DNA of 64,000 nt from Cryptomeria japonica (taxonomy: Eukaryota; Streptophyta; Pinopsida; Cupressales; Cupressaceae). The first letter of the stretch is position 1. Each line of letters begins with the position of its first letter. The notes beneath the pieces were generated by a model, which had not been told where the DNA came from, made no database searches, and saw only the letters and a program-made list of their open reading frames with translations. The stretch is from positions 139,502,747-139,566,746 of the forward strand of contig NC_081412.1 of the NCBI RefSeq assembly GCF_030272615.1, written 5' to 3'. The translations under genes were made by a program, and so were the position numbers. This document shows, piece after piece, positions 47,181 to 59,254 of this stretch.

Positions 47181-47450
47181 GTTACAACAAACTTCCTTAG
47201 CCAATTAGAAAATTACATTCCCGGAGCGAGGACCAATAGTGTAATGTCCCTACTAGTTAGGGATCACTATCCTGCAAAACAGATTGTTAGAATACAACAA
47301 ATATGCATATATATATAAATAATCTAACTTGCAATTTAACTTTAAAGTACTTAATTAACACTAATCATAATTCTTATCTAATAAAAAGGATATGAATGCC
47401 ATACGGAGATATGTCCTTAGGCGGCTGTGAAGCTCGCCTTCTTGGAACCC

Positions 47451-47768
47451 ATCTTGGTTCCAAGCCATCCAGGAAATCGAAGGTGAATTCGATTCCTGTC
47501 TTGGATGTAATTTATTACACCCAAGCCATCCAAGAAATCAAAGGTTAATTTGATTCCTGTCTTGGATGTAACTACTTACAGCCAAGCCATCCAGGAAATC
47601 GAAGGTTAATTCGATTCATGTCTTGGGTGTAATTTCTTACACCCAAGCCATCCAAGGAAGACCATATGTCAATTCCTTGCCTTGGATGAAGCATCTCATC
47701 ATCCAAGTCTACCAGAGGGGACCGACTAGATCCGTCTCTTCTTGGATGAACTTTGTCAACCAAGCCAT
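47451..47768. repeat. Five roughly 60-bp tandem repeats framed by CCAAG and CTTGG
   Basis: Each unit opens CCAAGCCATCCAGGAAATC (or variant) and closes TGTCTTGGATG, so CCAAG and CTTGG can pair. The last two units have diverged inside but keep both framing motifs. Confidence 0.75.
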
Positions 47769-47979
47769 ACATATATGCATATAGATATTCAGTATATACT
47801 GCCTACCAGGGATTATCATAATCCCTCCATTAGGCTAAGGGAGTTTCCTCCCTATAGCCTCCATCATACAATCACATTTATATTACATTTTACAATTTAT
47901 TACTATTTTCCACTTCATAATCTACATTTACATGTTCCTAACTTAACATGTATTCCATAACGTATATTCAGGAAACATC

Positions 47980-48330
47980 CATTATCATATATTCACATTT
48001 ATTTATTAACATATATTCCTAACTATTCATTAATAAGTATTCATTAACATATATTTTCACATATTCATCAACATATGTTTACACATATTCCTTAATATCT
48101 AAAAACCATTCATTAATATATATATTAAAATATTCATTAACATATATATTAAATATGCATTAATTACATTCATTAACATATATATTAAATTATTCATTCA
48201 TTAATATATATATTAAAATATTACTTATATTCATTAATATATACATTAAATAAGCTTTAATTATATTCATTAATGTATATAATAAAATGTTCATTATTTA
48301 TATTTATTAACAAATATAATGAAGTATTCA
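47980..48330. repeat. AT-rich short repeats in LTR B4
   Basis: CATTAACATATATATTAAA and close variants repeat about 15 times. Confidence 0.75.
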
Positions 48331-49598
48331 TTCATTACTTACCTGTCGTAACCTGCAGCTGTAGCTTTCAGACCTCTTCCTCTATCCATGCAGCAGACCT
48401 CCTTATCCTTTTCCCCCTTTTACTAAAATGAGTTTCTTCCTTGTATAGTCTTCAATTTGTAGTGGAGGGTTATGTCCCTTCTTATGGTTACAACCCTCTC
48501 AAGAGTGGTATCTCCTCATACGGTTCTTTGCCCTTTAACAACTTCTTGTTGTTTGGGTGTAATCGTACCCCCTCAATAATTAATGACACATCTACTAATA
48601 TAAACATAAACCGTTTATGTACCCTTAATCATATCGCTGCATTGTTATCTTATATAGGGATCGTTGTATATTAGCTTGATGAAATCGGTCCTTAACAAAA
48701 ACCCGGGCTTTACTTATGATAGATAAACGTTTCTTTATTATTGCTGACAGTCTAAGCCGATTAATACTTAATTCAATCTTTTGATCTAAAACTCAGAAAA
48801 TTGAGAAGTCTTATAAATAAGACAATTTTCTTAGCATAGTAATATATTTTTGAATGCCTTTATTATGTTACTTCTTCCTTTCGGGAGTGAGAGTGTATGC
48901 AGATTCCACGTGGGTTACCTTTGCTGAGGCCTTTGTCCTTCAACCGATAAATCACTAATTTCATGAAGTGATAGCGCGTCATCCATATATTGGCTTTATG
49001 GCCCATAGTTAATATAACCGATCATTGTATTCTTGTTTCTAATAATAGTTTAAATTAAATAGTTTAAATCTTTAATTTAAACTAATTCAATTATTCTTCA
49101 CATCACTTTTGATTCACGCCTTAGCCGAGTATGATCATATTCGTCCTTTGAAATATCGTTACCATTGACGATCCCATCTTAGTTCGGGGACGGGGCATTA
49201 CACAATTTTCACAAGATAAATCGCTCCTTTAGTTTAGTGCCATTGACTCTAATTAATCCTTACTGTTATTGTGGAGACGTATTAATTTGGATGTCAATCC
49301 AATGTTCATTAATCGCTTTTGATTATCTTGGACACTATCTATGTTCAGATTCCTTCCATTTTAGTTGTCTTAATAAATATTATATCTATGGTTACTTATT
49401 TATTTATTATTATAGTTTTATTATTTATTTTTATTTGAATATTTTAGGAATATTATTAGTAATAAATATTAATAGATATTAATTAAATAATACATTTAAT
49501 AAATAAATAAATTTCATTGTTATTATTATATTAATTAATAATAATATTTACTTCATTTAGGATATATATAACGATCAAGGAGGGGACATGACAAATAG

Positions 49599-50139
49599 GA
49601 AGCAAGGGTAGGTACACCGAAGTTTGTGCCGCCTCCGATGAGTCAGGTACAATCCGACTGGAGGAGCAGTGACTGGGATGCCACCTTGTCTGACGTCTGT
49701 GTCTTGGTTGATCTCTTTTATGTCTCAATTTGATGAATGATGTACCTCTTTTACTCCCAAGTGCTTGATGAGGCTTTCTTATCGTCAAGTCTTCCGTCTC
49801 CAGTAGCATACCTTACCTTGAAGTGTTGGCGAAGCCTTTCTTTGTCATCTTGTGGTTCCTTAGTGTGGCGAAGTGAAGGTTTTGGAGGTAGATGGCAACT
49901 CCTAGAACACATGCAGTCCACCTTTATGCCTTTGGAATGTCCTTGATGATGATGGACTAGAACAGGTCGTCCTTGTCTTGGTCTGATCCTCCTCCATCTG
50001 CAAAACAAACCAAAAGATGATTAAGGACACATGATATATTTATCTCGATCATAGCATTTCTTACCTTAAATCATCAACAAAAAGGCATTAGAATGAAATT
50101 CACTCAAGATCCTCCCCAAGGCCAGGCCCTATAAAAATT
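49599..50139 (-). other. GE-3 segment replacing the long ORF
   Basis: Right of B4 the sequence follows GE-1 only for GACCAATAGGAA and then departs from it. Two overlapping minus-strand frames (49751-50008 and 49531-49809) encode short basic peptides with no recognisable motif and no similarity to the 1073-aa protein. Confidence 0.45.
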
Positions 50140-52399
50140 TCGCTCTGGACCCTTTGGAAGGGTCAGGAGCGAAATTTGCATTTTAGGATAAAATCTTCAC
50201 ATTTTGTGACCACAACTTGCTCAAATGCATGTCTAAGGATGCCTTTAATCTCAATCAACACTAGGCTTGATGCGAAATTGGAGCAAAACAGAGGTTTTAA
50301 TAATTTCGCTCTGGACCCTTTGGAAGGGTCGGGAGCGAAATTCAGATTCTAGGACAAATTCTATCATTTCTCTACTCCAAAATGCCTTCCAAGGCAAGCA
50401 TACACTAGTCTTCTCTCCACCAAGGCCTGGGAATCCATCTCTTGACCTTCATCATGAGCAAATTAGGTGAAATTGAGAATTTCACTCTGGACCCTTTGGA
50501 AGGGTCAGGAGCGAAATTCTTGACTTGCTTGTTTTCCTTCACCAAGGTCTATCCTTTTCACTCTCTATACTTGGACTCTCATCTTTGGATCCCTCTCCCA
50601 TACATGCAACACTTGCTTGACCCTCAAAATAGCTAGAAAGGAGAATTTCGCTAAAAATCATGGCCAGGGACAGGACCTATTTAGGATTTCGCCCTGGACC
50701 CTTTGGAAGGGTCAGGAGCGAAATCCTTGTCCTAGCTCAAAATCTTGGCCATTGGTGGCCACAATCCATTCCAAGGCATGCCTAGGGGTCCTTCCAAGCT
50801 CAATCTACCTTGATCCACACTTAGCTTGACACAAAAATGAAAGGAAAAGGTGGATTTTAGGAATTTCGCTCTGGACCCTTTGGAAGGGTCAGGAGCGAAA
50901 TTCACCTTCTTGAGCTTATTTCATCATTTTTCCACTTCAATTCACCTCAAAAGGGCAAGGACATATCAATCTATTCCTATCCAGGCCATAAAAACCAAGA
51001 ACTTGACTTGTTTTGAAAGGGAAATAGGTGCTCTTAAGAATTTCGCTCTGACCCTTTGGAAGGGTCAGGAGCGAAATTCTCCTTCTAGGCCAAAATCCTT
51101 CACATTTGGTGATCACTAGCAACTCAAAACCATGCTTAAGAACATCTCCAATCCTAATTCACCCTAACCCACACTTGGCTTGGCACAAAATTGAGAAAAA
51201 AGGGAGGTTTTGGGGAATTTCGCTCTGGACCCTATGGAAGGGTCAGGAGCGAAATCCACATTCTAGGCTTAACTCTTCATCTTTTCAACTCCAATCTTCC
51301 TTGCAAGGCAAAAATACACCACTCTACTTGCACCTACGCCATAGGAACCACTGTCTTGACCTCATCCAAGAAGAAAATAGGAGTTTCCAAGAATTTCGCT
51401 CTGGACCCTTTGGAACTGTCAGGAACAAAATTTCTATTTTAGGCTAAAATCCTTCACATTTTCACTTTGAATCACTCCCTAAGGCAAAAACATGTCAATC
51501 CACCTTCCAACATGCCTTAGAAACGAAGAACGTGGCCAAAACAAGGAAGAAAATGAGGTCTATGGGGATTTTTGCTCTGGACCCTTTGGAAGGGTCAGGA
51601 GCGCAATCCACATTCTTGGTTGGTTTTCCACTTCCTTCATCCAATTCTCCTTCAAACTTGATCAAATTCAAGCTCCTTTCTCCACATTTAAGTGATCCAT
51701 CATCAAACTAGCTCAAGACAAGGTCGTTTTCATCATTTTAGGCAAGATAGGGGGTCAAATTGAGGATTTCGCTCTGGACCTAAGCCAAGGACAGGACCTA
51801 TAGGGAATTTCGCTTTGGACCCTTTGGAAGGGTCAAGAGAGAAATTCTCCTTTTGGGTTGATTTCTACCACTTCATCGCCTCAAACCTCTTCTCAAAGGC
51901 AAATATGCATCAAAGCCTCCTCAACCATGCCTCAAAAATCCAAAACTTGGCCATATCAAAGAGCAAATAGAGGAAAAGTGAATTTCGCTCTGGACCCTTT
52001 GGAAGGGTCAGGAGCGAAATTCTCATTTTAGGCTCATTTTCACCTTTTTCCTCCCTTCTTTGGCTTGGATATAACTTATTAGGCCTCTCCTGATCATCCT
52101 CCAGTCCGAGTTAGCATTCACTTCAAGGTTTTGTGAAGAAAAAAGGGTCTCATGAATTTCGCTCTGGACCCTTTGGAAGGGTCAGGAGCGAAATTCCTCC
52201 TTATGCTCAAATCCTGACTTCATTTTCATATTTCTTCACTCCAAATAAGTATTTTGCCCTCAATAATGCCTAGGAATGAGTTAGTTCTAAGTTTGGATCA
52301 AAGTAGAATGTCCTATAGAGGAATTCGCTCTGGACCCTTTGGAAGGGTCAGGAGCAAAATTGGAATTCGCTTTGGACCCTTTGGAAGGGTCAGGAGCGA
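50140..52399. repeat. Hairpin array C: about 14 units, about 170-bp period
   Basis: Units start near 50140, 50304, 50480, 50687, 50867, 51042, 51220, 51394, 51569, 51808, 51986, 52157, 52324 and 52364, with one half-unit at about 51768. Most have arms TCGCTCTGGACCCTT and AAGGGTCAGGAGCGA. A few units carry one-sided damage (for example AACTGTCAGGAACAA near 51412). Two segments also contain GGGACAGGACCTAT phrases beside the unit. Confidence 0.93.
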
Positions 52400-52431
52400 A
52401 TTTTGACATTTTGGTCTCTCCATCAGGATTC

Positions 52432-52500
52432 ATATATGGAATATAACATTTAAGTATAAGAAAGAAGAAAGACTTATACTTTAAGTTATATTCCATATAT
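52432..52500. repeat. Long-arm inverted repeat
   Basis: ATATATGGAATATAAC and TTAAGTATAAG on the left are mirrored after 12 bases by CTTATACTT and GTTATATTCCATATAT. The arms are about 28 bp with one small indel. It may be a tiny foldback element in the GE-3 tail. Confidence 0.75.
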
Positions 52501-52594
52501 ACTGTCAGGATGTTTGAGAGTGGTTTCAGACCTCCAGGAGTTATAATGCAAAATCTAGTTTTTGGAGAATTCTTCAATTTTCCAGACTTAGTCA

Positions 52595-52715
52595 AATTTC
52601 ATGATCAGGATGACATTTCAGACAGCCAAATTTCAGGACATTTGAAGATCAGGATGACATTCCAAATAGCCAAATTTCAGGACATTTGAAGATCAGGATG
52701 ACATTCCAGACTTCA
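52595..52715. repeat. Roughly 50-bp direct repeats in the GE-3 tail
   Basis: GATCAGGATGACATTYCA and AGCCAAATTTCAGGACATTT recur two to three times in a row. Confidence 0.75.
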
Positions 52716-54573
52716 TCACTCACCAACTTGACCTAACTCAGACCTTCAAAGAGGATATTCACTCACCAAGCTTCATCGACCTCCTCAAACTCAAACAAGA
52801 CACAATTAGCAACAAGAGCAAAACTTTGTCCTAAGGAAGACTTTCAAAGATGACCCTAACTCGAAGCATCCACTGACTCACCTTTAGTTAAAACAGAGCC
52901 TGCTATCTTAGTGATCCCTCTGGCAAAACTCAGCATGCAAAGGCTAATAGACAAAACCCTAAAAGACCTAGAAACGAACCCTAGAAAGCAAAAAAAGTAG
53001 GGGTCCCCATTTGCAATGGGGCGATGTGTGAATACGTCACAACAAAACCCTTGGACCTGTAGGACGAGGTCTGGCCTAAATCAATCTGATCAAGGCAACG
53101 ATATTCAGATATCGTGAACATGCACTGTTTCCAGGTGTTGTGGCAGTTGTTGAACTTTTGTCTGTGTTCCAATATGATGCTGGTCAAAGATGCCATCATG
53201 GAAACGGAATAGATGGAGGAGAACTGACACGAATTCCAAGGTGCAAATTTCGAGGTTTGGAAGAAACCCAAAAATTAAAATTTTCTGCAAACTTAAAACC
53301 CTAGGCCGGATGTACAACATAAATGGCGCCCTGAAGACACCAAAATTCCCGACGTCCACAGAATTAGCAGAAATCGCTGACTGTTTTTAAATTCCAAGGC
53401 AAATTCGCTGGCACAAAATTTGAGGCATGGAAAACGAAGCACCCAGAAAAATATAAGACCAACCCAGAAAAGTTCTCGAAAAACCCACCAAGAATCTAAA
53501 ATCGAAATGCAGATCCGAAGACTCAAAAATTGAGGCACAGAAAACGATGCACCCAGAAAAATCTGACGACGACCCTATTAAGGTCTCGAAAAACCCACCA
53601 AGAATCTGCAACCAGGATAAAATTTCGATTTGAAATGAAGGGTCAAAACCCTAGTCGAAAATTGCAGAAACCCTAGGAAAATTTTCAATCTACAAAAACA
53701 ACCTCCTAGTTGCAAGCCCGAAAATCTCGAGAACCCTAAAAAAAACATGAACTGCTGCCCAGAACAAAGAAATTCGCCCACAAACTAGAAACCCTCAAAA
53801 CCCTCAAAAAGCCTTCAAAAAAGCAAAATCGTTTTTTAATAAAAAAACAATTAAAAAAAATCTAGAAAATATTCCAAAAAGAAGGCCATGAATTTTTATT
53901 AAAAAATTCTCCAAACTTTAAAGAATCCCATCGACCCGCTCTGATACCATGAAAAATAAATTGAATGAATGATTCAATAATCGGATAACTTTATTCAGTT
54001 ATAGAGCCATTTAAATAGGCAATTACAAGCGGTGATGTTTCTAAAAAGAAACAACTACTTCTAAAAATAGAGGCCAAAAATAGAAAACTAAATAAAGAAA
54101 AAATTACACTAATGACCATTAAAATACTAATTAAATAATAACTAAATATTCTAATACAAAGTCCCCTAATCAAACCACATTAGCCTACGGGAACCCGAGG
54201 TAGGCTGTCTCCACCACTCAACTACTTAGGAAGAGGACATTACACTAATTCTGGTGCAACTAGAGGAGTCTACAAAGAATTGGGAAGATCTCACCATTGA
54301 TTTGAAGCAAGATATAATAAGTTTGTATTTTGAAAAAAAAATTGTTTTTTTAATAAAAATTTCATCTCTCTTTTACACTTTTTTTTTCTTTTTTTCTATC
54401 TTGTTTTAGTGGACCAAAGAACAAACACTAGGTACTTTTGTAAAAAAATTAGTTTTCTAATTGCCAACACCAGATTTTTTATATGAGTTTTAATTATAAA
54501 CCATAAATGTTAATTTTTTTCTATTTATATGTTATTGCAGCATTCTTTAGATTTATAAATTGTCTTTATCACA

Positions 54574-55640
54574 ATGTCAAATGAAACCCCAATCAAAAGG
54601 GACCCTTGTTGGAAACATGCTATCACCGGAGGAAAGACAAAAGAGATAATTTGTTTTCATTGCAAACAAACTTTACATGGGGAGGCATTAACAAATTGAA
54701 ATACCATCTTGCACATATGCCATGTTGAGATGGTAAACCATGCCCAAAAATGCATGAAGTGTAAGTTCAATTAGAAACCTTTGAGTAGCAAAAAGAAGCA
54801 AAGAAAGGAGATGGCAACCATTCGTGGAACTAGAGAATCTTCTTCTTCCATTCCTTCATTTCGTCCATCTTTGGGTAGTGACACTGCTAGTGTCAGTGGC
54901 AATATTAGCATTAAGCCTAGAGTTTGTGCATCTAGGTTAAATTCATATGTTTTTCCACACTAATCCATGTTCTCAATCATCACATGAGAGTATGGGTTGG
55001 AACAAAGATAAACATGATGCGGCTAAAAATGCAATTGGGTACTTTTGGTTCTATTGCACCATTTGATTCCACGCGACCAAGTAATTCTTTTTTTTTAATA
55101 TATAGTTTGATTCTTTGTCTCCTGAATTTTTTATTTTAGAGGTATCTCAAATTCAAATTTAACTCTAAATTTTAAATCCTTACTTTATTTTATTTATTTG
55201 TGTTATGTTTTCTTATTAAAAAAGCATTGTGGATGCCATTACTGTTTGTGGGGCAGGACTCAAAGCCCCTAATGATGAGGAGATAAAGGGCCCCAATTTG
55301 TCTCAAAAGATGGTTGATGTGAAAGCCACAATTGACAAGCAATGAGAGATATGGAGAAAGAAGGGTTGCACCATCATGATTGATGGTTGGATGGATAGAA
55401 GAAATAGAACATTGCTAAATTTTCTTGCTTCTTCCTAGAGTAATTGTTCTTCCTAAAATGCATTGATTTAGTGATTAAGAATTTTAATTTATATTTTATT
55501 GAATCATTGATTGTGTTTCTTTCTTAAGTGGCACGGTATTCATAAAGTCTATTGATGATTCAAGAAACACAAAAAAATGTTGAATTCCTTTGTGAAAATT
55601 TGGAGGGAATTTTGGCTCAGGTGGGTGAGGAGAATGGGTA
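54574..55640 (+). pseudogene. hAT transposase remnant (hAT-3)
   Basis: A BED zinc-finger start (MSNETPIKRDPCWKHAITGG, then CFHCKQTLHG) begins at 54574. A serine-rich linker (54781-54960) follows, then a DUF659-like part (IDKQ*EIWRKKGCTIMIDGW, shown in part; FIKSIDDS). Several stops and frameshifts break it, and intron-like AT-rich gaps lie between. The C-terminal half is missing. No ends were found. Confidence 0.75.
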
Positions 55641-55657
55641 CAAATAGTTAGAGATAA

Positions 55658-57169
55658 TGTAATGCCCCAAGCCGAGACACCTAGGATAAAACAGACAAAA
55701 CATTTTATTTTGAAAAGATGGCAATGCTAAAAATGTGACATGTCACACTTGCACAACACAAAGATAGTGACAAGAAGAAGGACCTCCCCATTGCACAAGC
55801 AAGGTGGCACCAGTGGAAGAATTAACAATTGTAGGATGAATCCACTATGACGAACTTACAAGAGGGGAGACAACACCCCAGCAACAAACAGGTACTAACC
55901 CGTGATCGTGTTCTCTCGCATTATGACATAAGAGTAGGATGAGGGAATCATCAACCTCCAATCCACTCGAAGACACATTAAACAATTCAATAGTACACTA
56001 AACCTAACAAGGGTTACTAACACAAGGTTTTAGCCCTTACAAGACTTCACAACACTAGGGAAATGAGCTCTCCAAGCCAAGGTGCGACAACAAGAAACCT
56101 TCATGTGAAGACATGTATCCCAAGACAAAAGATGTTCTATCTTTTCAATGACAACACTTAAGAGCATGATCCAAAATTTAGGAGACTCATGAGTCCATGC
56201 AAAACTACTTTTGTTCAAAAAGTTTTCCCATACAAGGTCTAGAATTACATGTTGTCCGATGTATGAAGGGACAACAGTGCTCCCAGGGGACTACAATGCC
56301 CTAGTAGGACTAGCATTGTAGTACTAGCATTGTAGTCCTTCCTAAGAGTTGTAGTCCAATCCTAGCATTGGAGTCTTGGCCAGTAAGCAATCCCAAGGTG
56401 GGGATTGGTCCCTAGGACATGCCAAACACTAAGGGAATACCCAAGAGAGACTACAAAATTTGGACCCTAAAATGTCATAAACGACCTCAGTCGATTGGAG
56501 ATCCTATCTCCGCAAGAATGAGACACCTAAGATGCATGAAGGAAAAGGTACATAACAAAATTGAGATATCCCCAAGGCTCCAACATGCTTCCCTAAGCAA
56601 GATCGACAAGGGGAAGGTGGATTCGATTACTAAATGTTAGGTTGAATGAATGTTTTGAAGTTCAGTATATGCATTTAGTAGTTTGAAAATCCATGTTATC
56701 CTTTGAAGATTGCACCGGCCTCTGCTAAGTTGTGTCTAAAACTGGCAAAGCAGGGCCTGGTTATTTGAAAGTTCTGTCTATTTATTCAGGATGTTGTTCT
56801 AGCTAGAATAGTTTAGTTTCTCTCCCCTTACCCTTTTCTGTTTATTAAAAAAAATTATAACTAGGTATTCAAACAGCATCATATTTAATGAACCTCTGAT
56901 GGATATGAGACTTGTAGAGTCTTAGAAGCGGCCTATAGAACCTTTCCCGAAGTATATCTTATGCAGCAGGCATAAGTCCCCTTGTGCTTACCAACAAACA
57001 TATCACTGCTGAGTTATCCCACGTAAGTCAAGACCTAATAGTCAAAACCCGAGGTTGTCTCCTTATGATAGTTCATAGCAGCATTAGGAACTTCCTTACT
57101 CAAGAGAGAATGGGATCAGCTTGGTATTCTATTTTGTATCGACCAAAGAGATTAGCAGCACTTTTCCCG
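55658..57169 (+). mobile_element. Possible 5' part of a Ty3/gypsy element
   Basis: TGTAATGCCCCAAGCCGAGA at 55658 looks like an LTR start and interrupts the hAT-3 remnant (QIVRDN). The following 1.5 kb has no coding I recognise and leads on the same strand to the polymerase remnant. No matching second end or duplication of GATAA was found. Phrases around ACTAGCATTGTAGT repeat near 56290-56340. Confidence 0.35.
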
Positions 57170-58350
57170 CGTCAACGCCGACCACCCAACATCAGACCTT
57201 ATGAGTACCCATATATACAAAAAAGTCAAATTGAAAAATTGTTCGAGAGATACTAAATGCGGGAATTATTAGGCATAGCCAAAGTGCTTAATCCTCGCCT
57301 ATGGTGGTGGTGCATAAGAAGGATCAAACTTGGCGTATGTGCCCAGACTATTGAGTGCTCAACATGTACACCATCAAAGATAAGTTTCGTATTCCTATCA
57401 TTGATGATTTATTAGATGAATTGAATGGAACTATGGCTTTTACAAAGTTAGATCCAAATTCAAATAAAAGAAGAGGATATTCCAAGACAGCATTTAAGAA
57501 TCATGAAGGTCACTATGAGTTTTTGCTGATGCCATTTCGTCTTACTAATGCACCATCAGCATTTCAAAGTTTGATGAACTCCATCTCTAAGAAATTTTTT
57601 AAGTTTGTATTAGTGTTCTTTAATGATATATTGATTTATGGCAAGACATGGCAGGAACATTTGCAACATGTAGATCAAGCATTACAAGTTCTCAAAGATC
57701 ACCAACTCTATGCTAAGCCTTCCCGATGTGCATTTGGTCTTAAAGACATGGAGTATTTGGGACACATAGTTTCACATGAGGGAGTAAAGGTGGATCCTAA
57801 CAGAATTAAGACTATCATGGAATGCCCTATTCCCAAAACCATTAAGAAATTAAGGGGCTTCTTGGGATTGACTGGTTACTATTGAAGATTTGTGAAAAAT
57901 TATGGCTGTATAGTAGCATCCCTCACAACTTTATTGAAGAAGGATTCTTTTCAATGGAATGAGTTAGCTAATGCAACATTTGAGAAATTGAAGGAGGCTA
58001 TGTGTACTGCTCAGTTCTTGCCACTACAAACTTCACCAAAGATTTTATTATGGAATGTGATGGTTCAGGAAATGGTATAGGAACAGTTCTCAAGCAAGAC
58101 AATCGGCCCATTGCTTTTGAAAGTCGTATATTAAAAGGTAAGAATCAACTCAAACCTATCTATGAAAAGGGAATGCTATCTATTCTTCATGTAGTAAAAC
58201 AATGAAGGCATTATCTAATGGGAAGATACTTCAACGTTAAGACAAATCATGATAGCCTAAAGTTTTTTTGGAACAAAGATTATCTTCTAAATGGCAACAA
58301 AAATGGATCACTAAGATGTTGGGACATGACTTTGACATTGTATGTTCTGG
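57170..58350 (+). pseudogene. Ty3/gypsy reverse transcriptase-RNase H remnant
   Basis: Upstream of 57355, frames give IRPYEYPY, NAGIIRHSQSA, SSPMVVVHKKD and TWRMCPDY. The open block 57355-57885 carries RT motifs (IIDDLLDELNGTMAFTKLD, FLLMPFRLTNAPSAFQ, FKFVLVFFNDILIYG, YLGHIVSHEGVKVDP, LRGFLGLTGYY). The catalytic FFDD of the family reads FFND, and the usual MPFGL is MPFRL. A stop follows GYY; the RNase H part continues as [23 protein letters not shown] and MLGHDFDIV with further stops and frame shifts. It is inactive. It lies in TXL4 intron 1, on the opposite strand. Confidence 0.9.
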
Positions 58351-58720
58351 ATCCCACTCTGTGATCCATCATCATGATGAGATAATGATATGAATAACTT
58401 TTAATGAATAAACTGTATCTTCTTCATTGACATCCCTGATGAACTTGGATCTGGGATATTACAACGTAATGACGGGGGTACAACAAAAAGGAGTACAGAT
58501 AAAAAAATAAACTAGGAAGAAAGTATAAATTGCTGATGTCATGATCAAGTAACTGAATGTGGAAGGGTGAAGGAAAAAATGAATTTAAAAAAAACCCATA
58601 ATATTTAACCATAATAACAATGTTGTCCCACTCCCTCAAGATCAGACCTTTCCTAGCATAAAATTACAACTAAAAAATGTTAAAATTTATGATATGTCAT
58701 AGAAGGAGACCAACTCTTAC

Positions 58721-59254
58721 ATTGTGTTTCAAGAAAATGACTGAAGCTTCCTTATCACCAGCTCCTTTGCATAACTTCATGAAACCCTGCTCGATATACT
58801 TGCAACTTCCACAAGCTGTTCTGTAAAAATCCACCACCACTAGAGAGTCTGTTTCCTTGGCTGCCTCAAGAATTTCATTCAATTCTGCATCGTTCCTGAA
58901 TTCTTTAACACAATCTACGGGGCATAGATCTGTATCATCTTCATTATCAACTAACGTCCCTTGACTTTCACTCTTCATCCTCCTGTACTCCGCGGCATTA
59001 AGGGCTGCACATATTTTACTTTTTACCTTGAAAGAGATTTTCTTCTTAGTGCTGACATGATTCTCAATGCATGCAAGTCTGAGTCCTGGCAACACATGAA
59101 AGGATCCAAACTGATGATATTTCCGTGTGACTATTGCAGCATTTAAAGGCATCCCATTAAGCGATGGATATTGACTCCTTATGCTAGATAGAAGCATAGG
59201 GCTCTGGAAAACGCCAGTACCATTGACATTAAGAAAGGAGAAACATGTGTTCAT
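58721..59254 (-). CDS. TXL4-type thioredoxin-like protein, exon 1
   Basis: The exon encodes 178 residues from ATG at 59254 (MNTCFSFLNV) to FLKHN, followed by an AAT/GTAAGAG donor at 58720. An in-frame stop (TAA) lies upstream near 59304 with no other ATG between, which fixes the start. Residues 1 to about 80 are basic and poor in acids, as a chloroplast transit peptide. The thioredoxin fold begins about residue 115, with FYRTACGSCKYIEQGFMKLC carrying the CGSC pair (148-151) in place of the classic WCGPC. This ACGSC motif is typical of plant thioredoxin-like 4 proteins, presumed redox proteins of the plastid. Exon 2 is 25.9 kb away at 32798-32851. The gene is incomplete in the window. Confidence 0.88.

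Larger units (their letters stand above)
47240..49593. mobile_element. Solo LTR B4 (2.35 kb, TSD AATAG)
   Basis: It starts TGTAATGTCCC and ends GGGGACATGACA with AATAG exactly repeated at 47235-47239 and 49594-49598; the GE-3 sequence GACCAATAG/GAA closes perfectly across it. An internal GGGGCATTACA at 49192-49202 looks like another LTR end and may mark a nested or rearranged piece. Orientation is not certain. The middle is AT-rich. Confidence 0.82.
44277..53044 (-). mobile_element. Giant LTR-like element GE-3, ORF lost, two nested LTRs
   Basis: The left end TGTTGATGTG with the shared 200-bp left region (CTTATCCTCTCTTGAATAAAG, shown in part) and the right end AATGGGGCGATGTGTG...CACAACA match GE-1 and GE-2. 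Flanks are AAACT and AAACC (4 of 5). Without LTRs B3 and B4 it is about 4.4 kb. The distal promoter and hairpin array are kept, but the 3.2 kb ORF is replaced by about 400 bp of unrelated sequence (49599-50010). Confidence 0.82.
43502..54244 (-). mobile_element. LTR element C with tRNA-Met primer site, hosting GE-3
   Basis: About 200 bp at 43502-43702 match 53950-54150 almost base for base (TGAAAAATAAATTGAATGAA onward), giving direct repeats in the same orientation. Next to the right repeat, 53938-53949 reads GCTCTGATACCA, on minus TGGTATCAGAGC, the classic primer site for initiator tRNA-Met. So the 5' LTR is 53950-54244 (TGTAATGTCC...TTTCA on minus, 295 bp) and the element runs on minus. The left LTR lacks the first ~90 bp of U3 and no target duplication matches. 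No pol is seen; after removing GE-3 only about 1.5 kb of non-coding internal sequence is left, so it is non-autonomous or deleted. Confidence 0.6.

Noticed and set aside
53578..53781. Minus-strand phenylalanine-rich frames right of GE-3
   Set aside because: They lie in the short non-coding internal part of element C next to the primer site and have no conserved domain.
55658..58453. TGTAATGCCCC (55658) and TGGGATATTACA (about 58442-58453) as the two ends of one LTR
   Set aside because: The flanks differ (GATAA, ACGTA), and RT coding lies between, so it cannot be a solo LTR.
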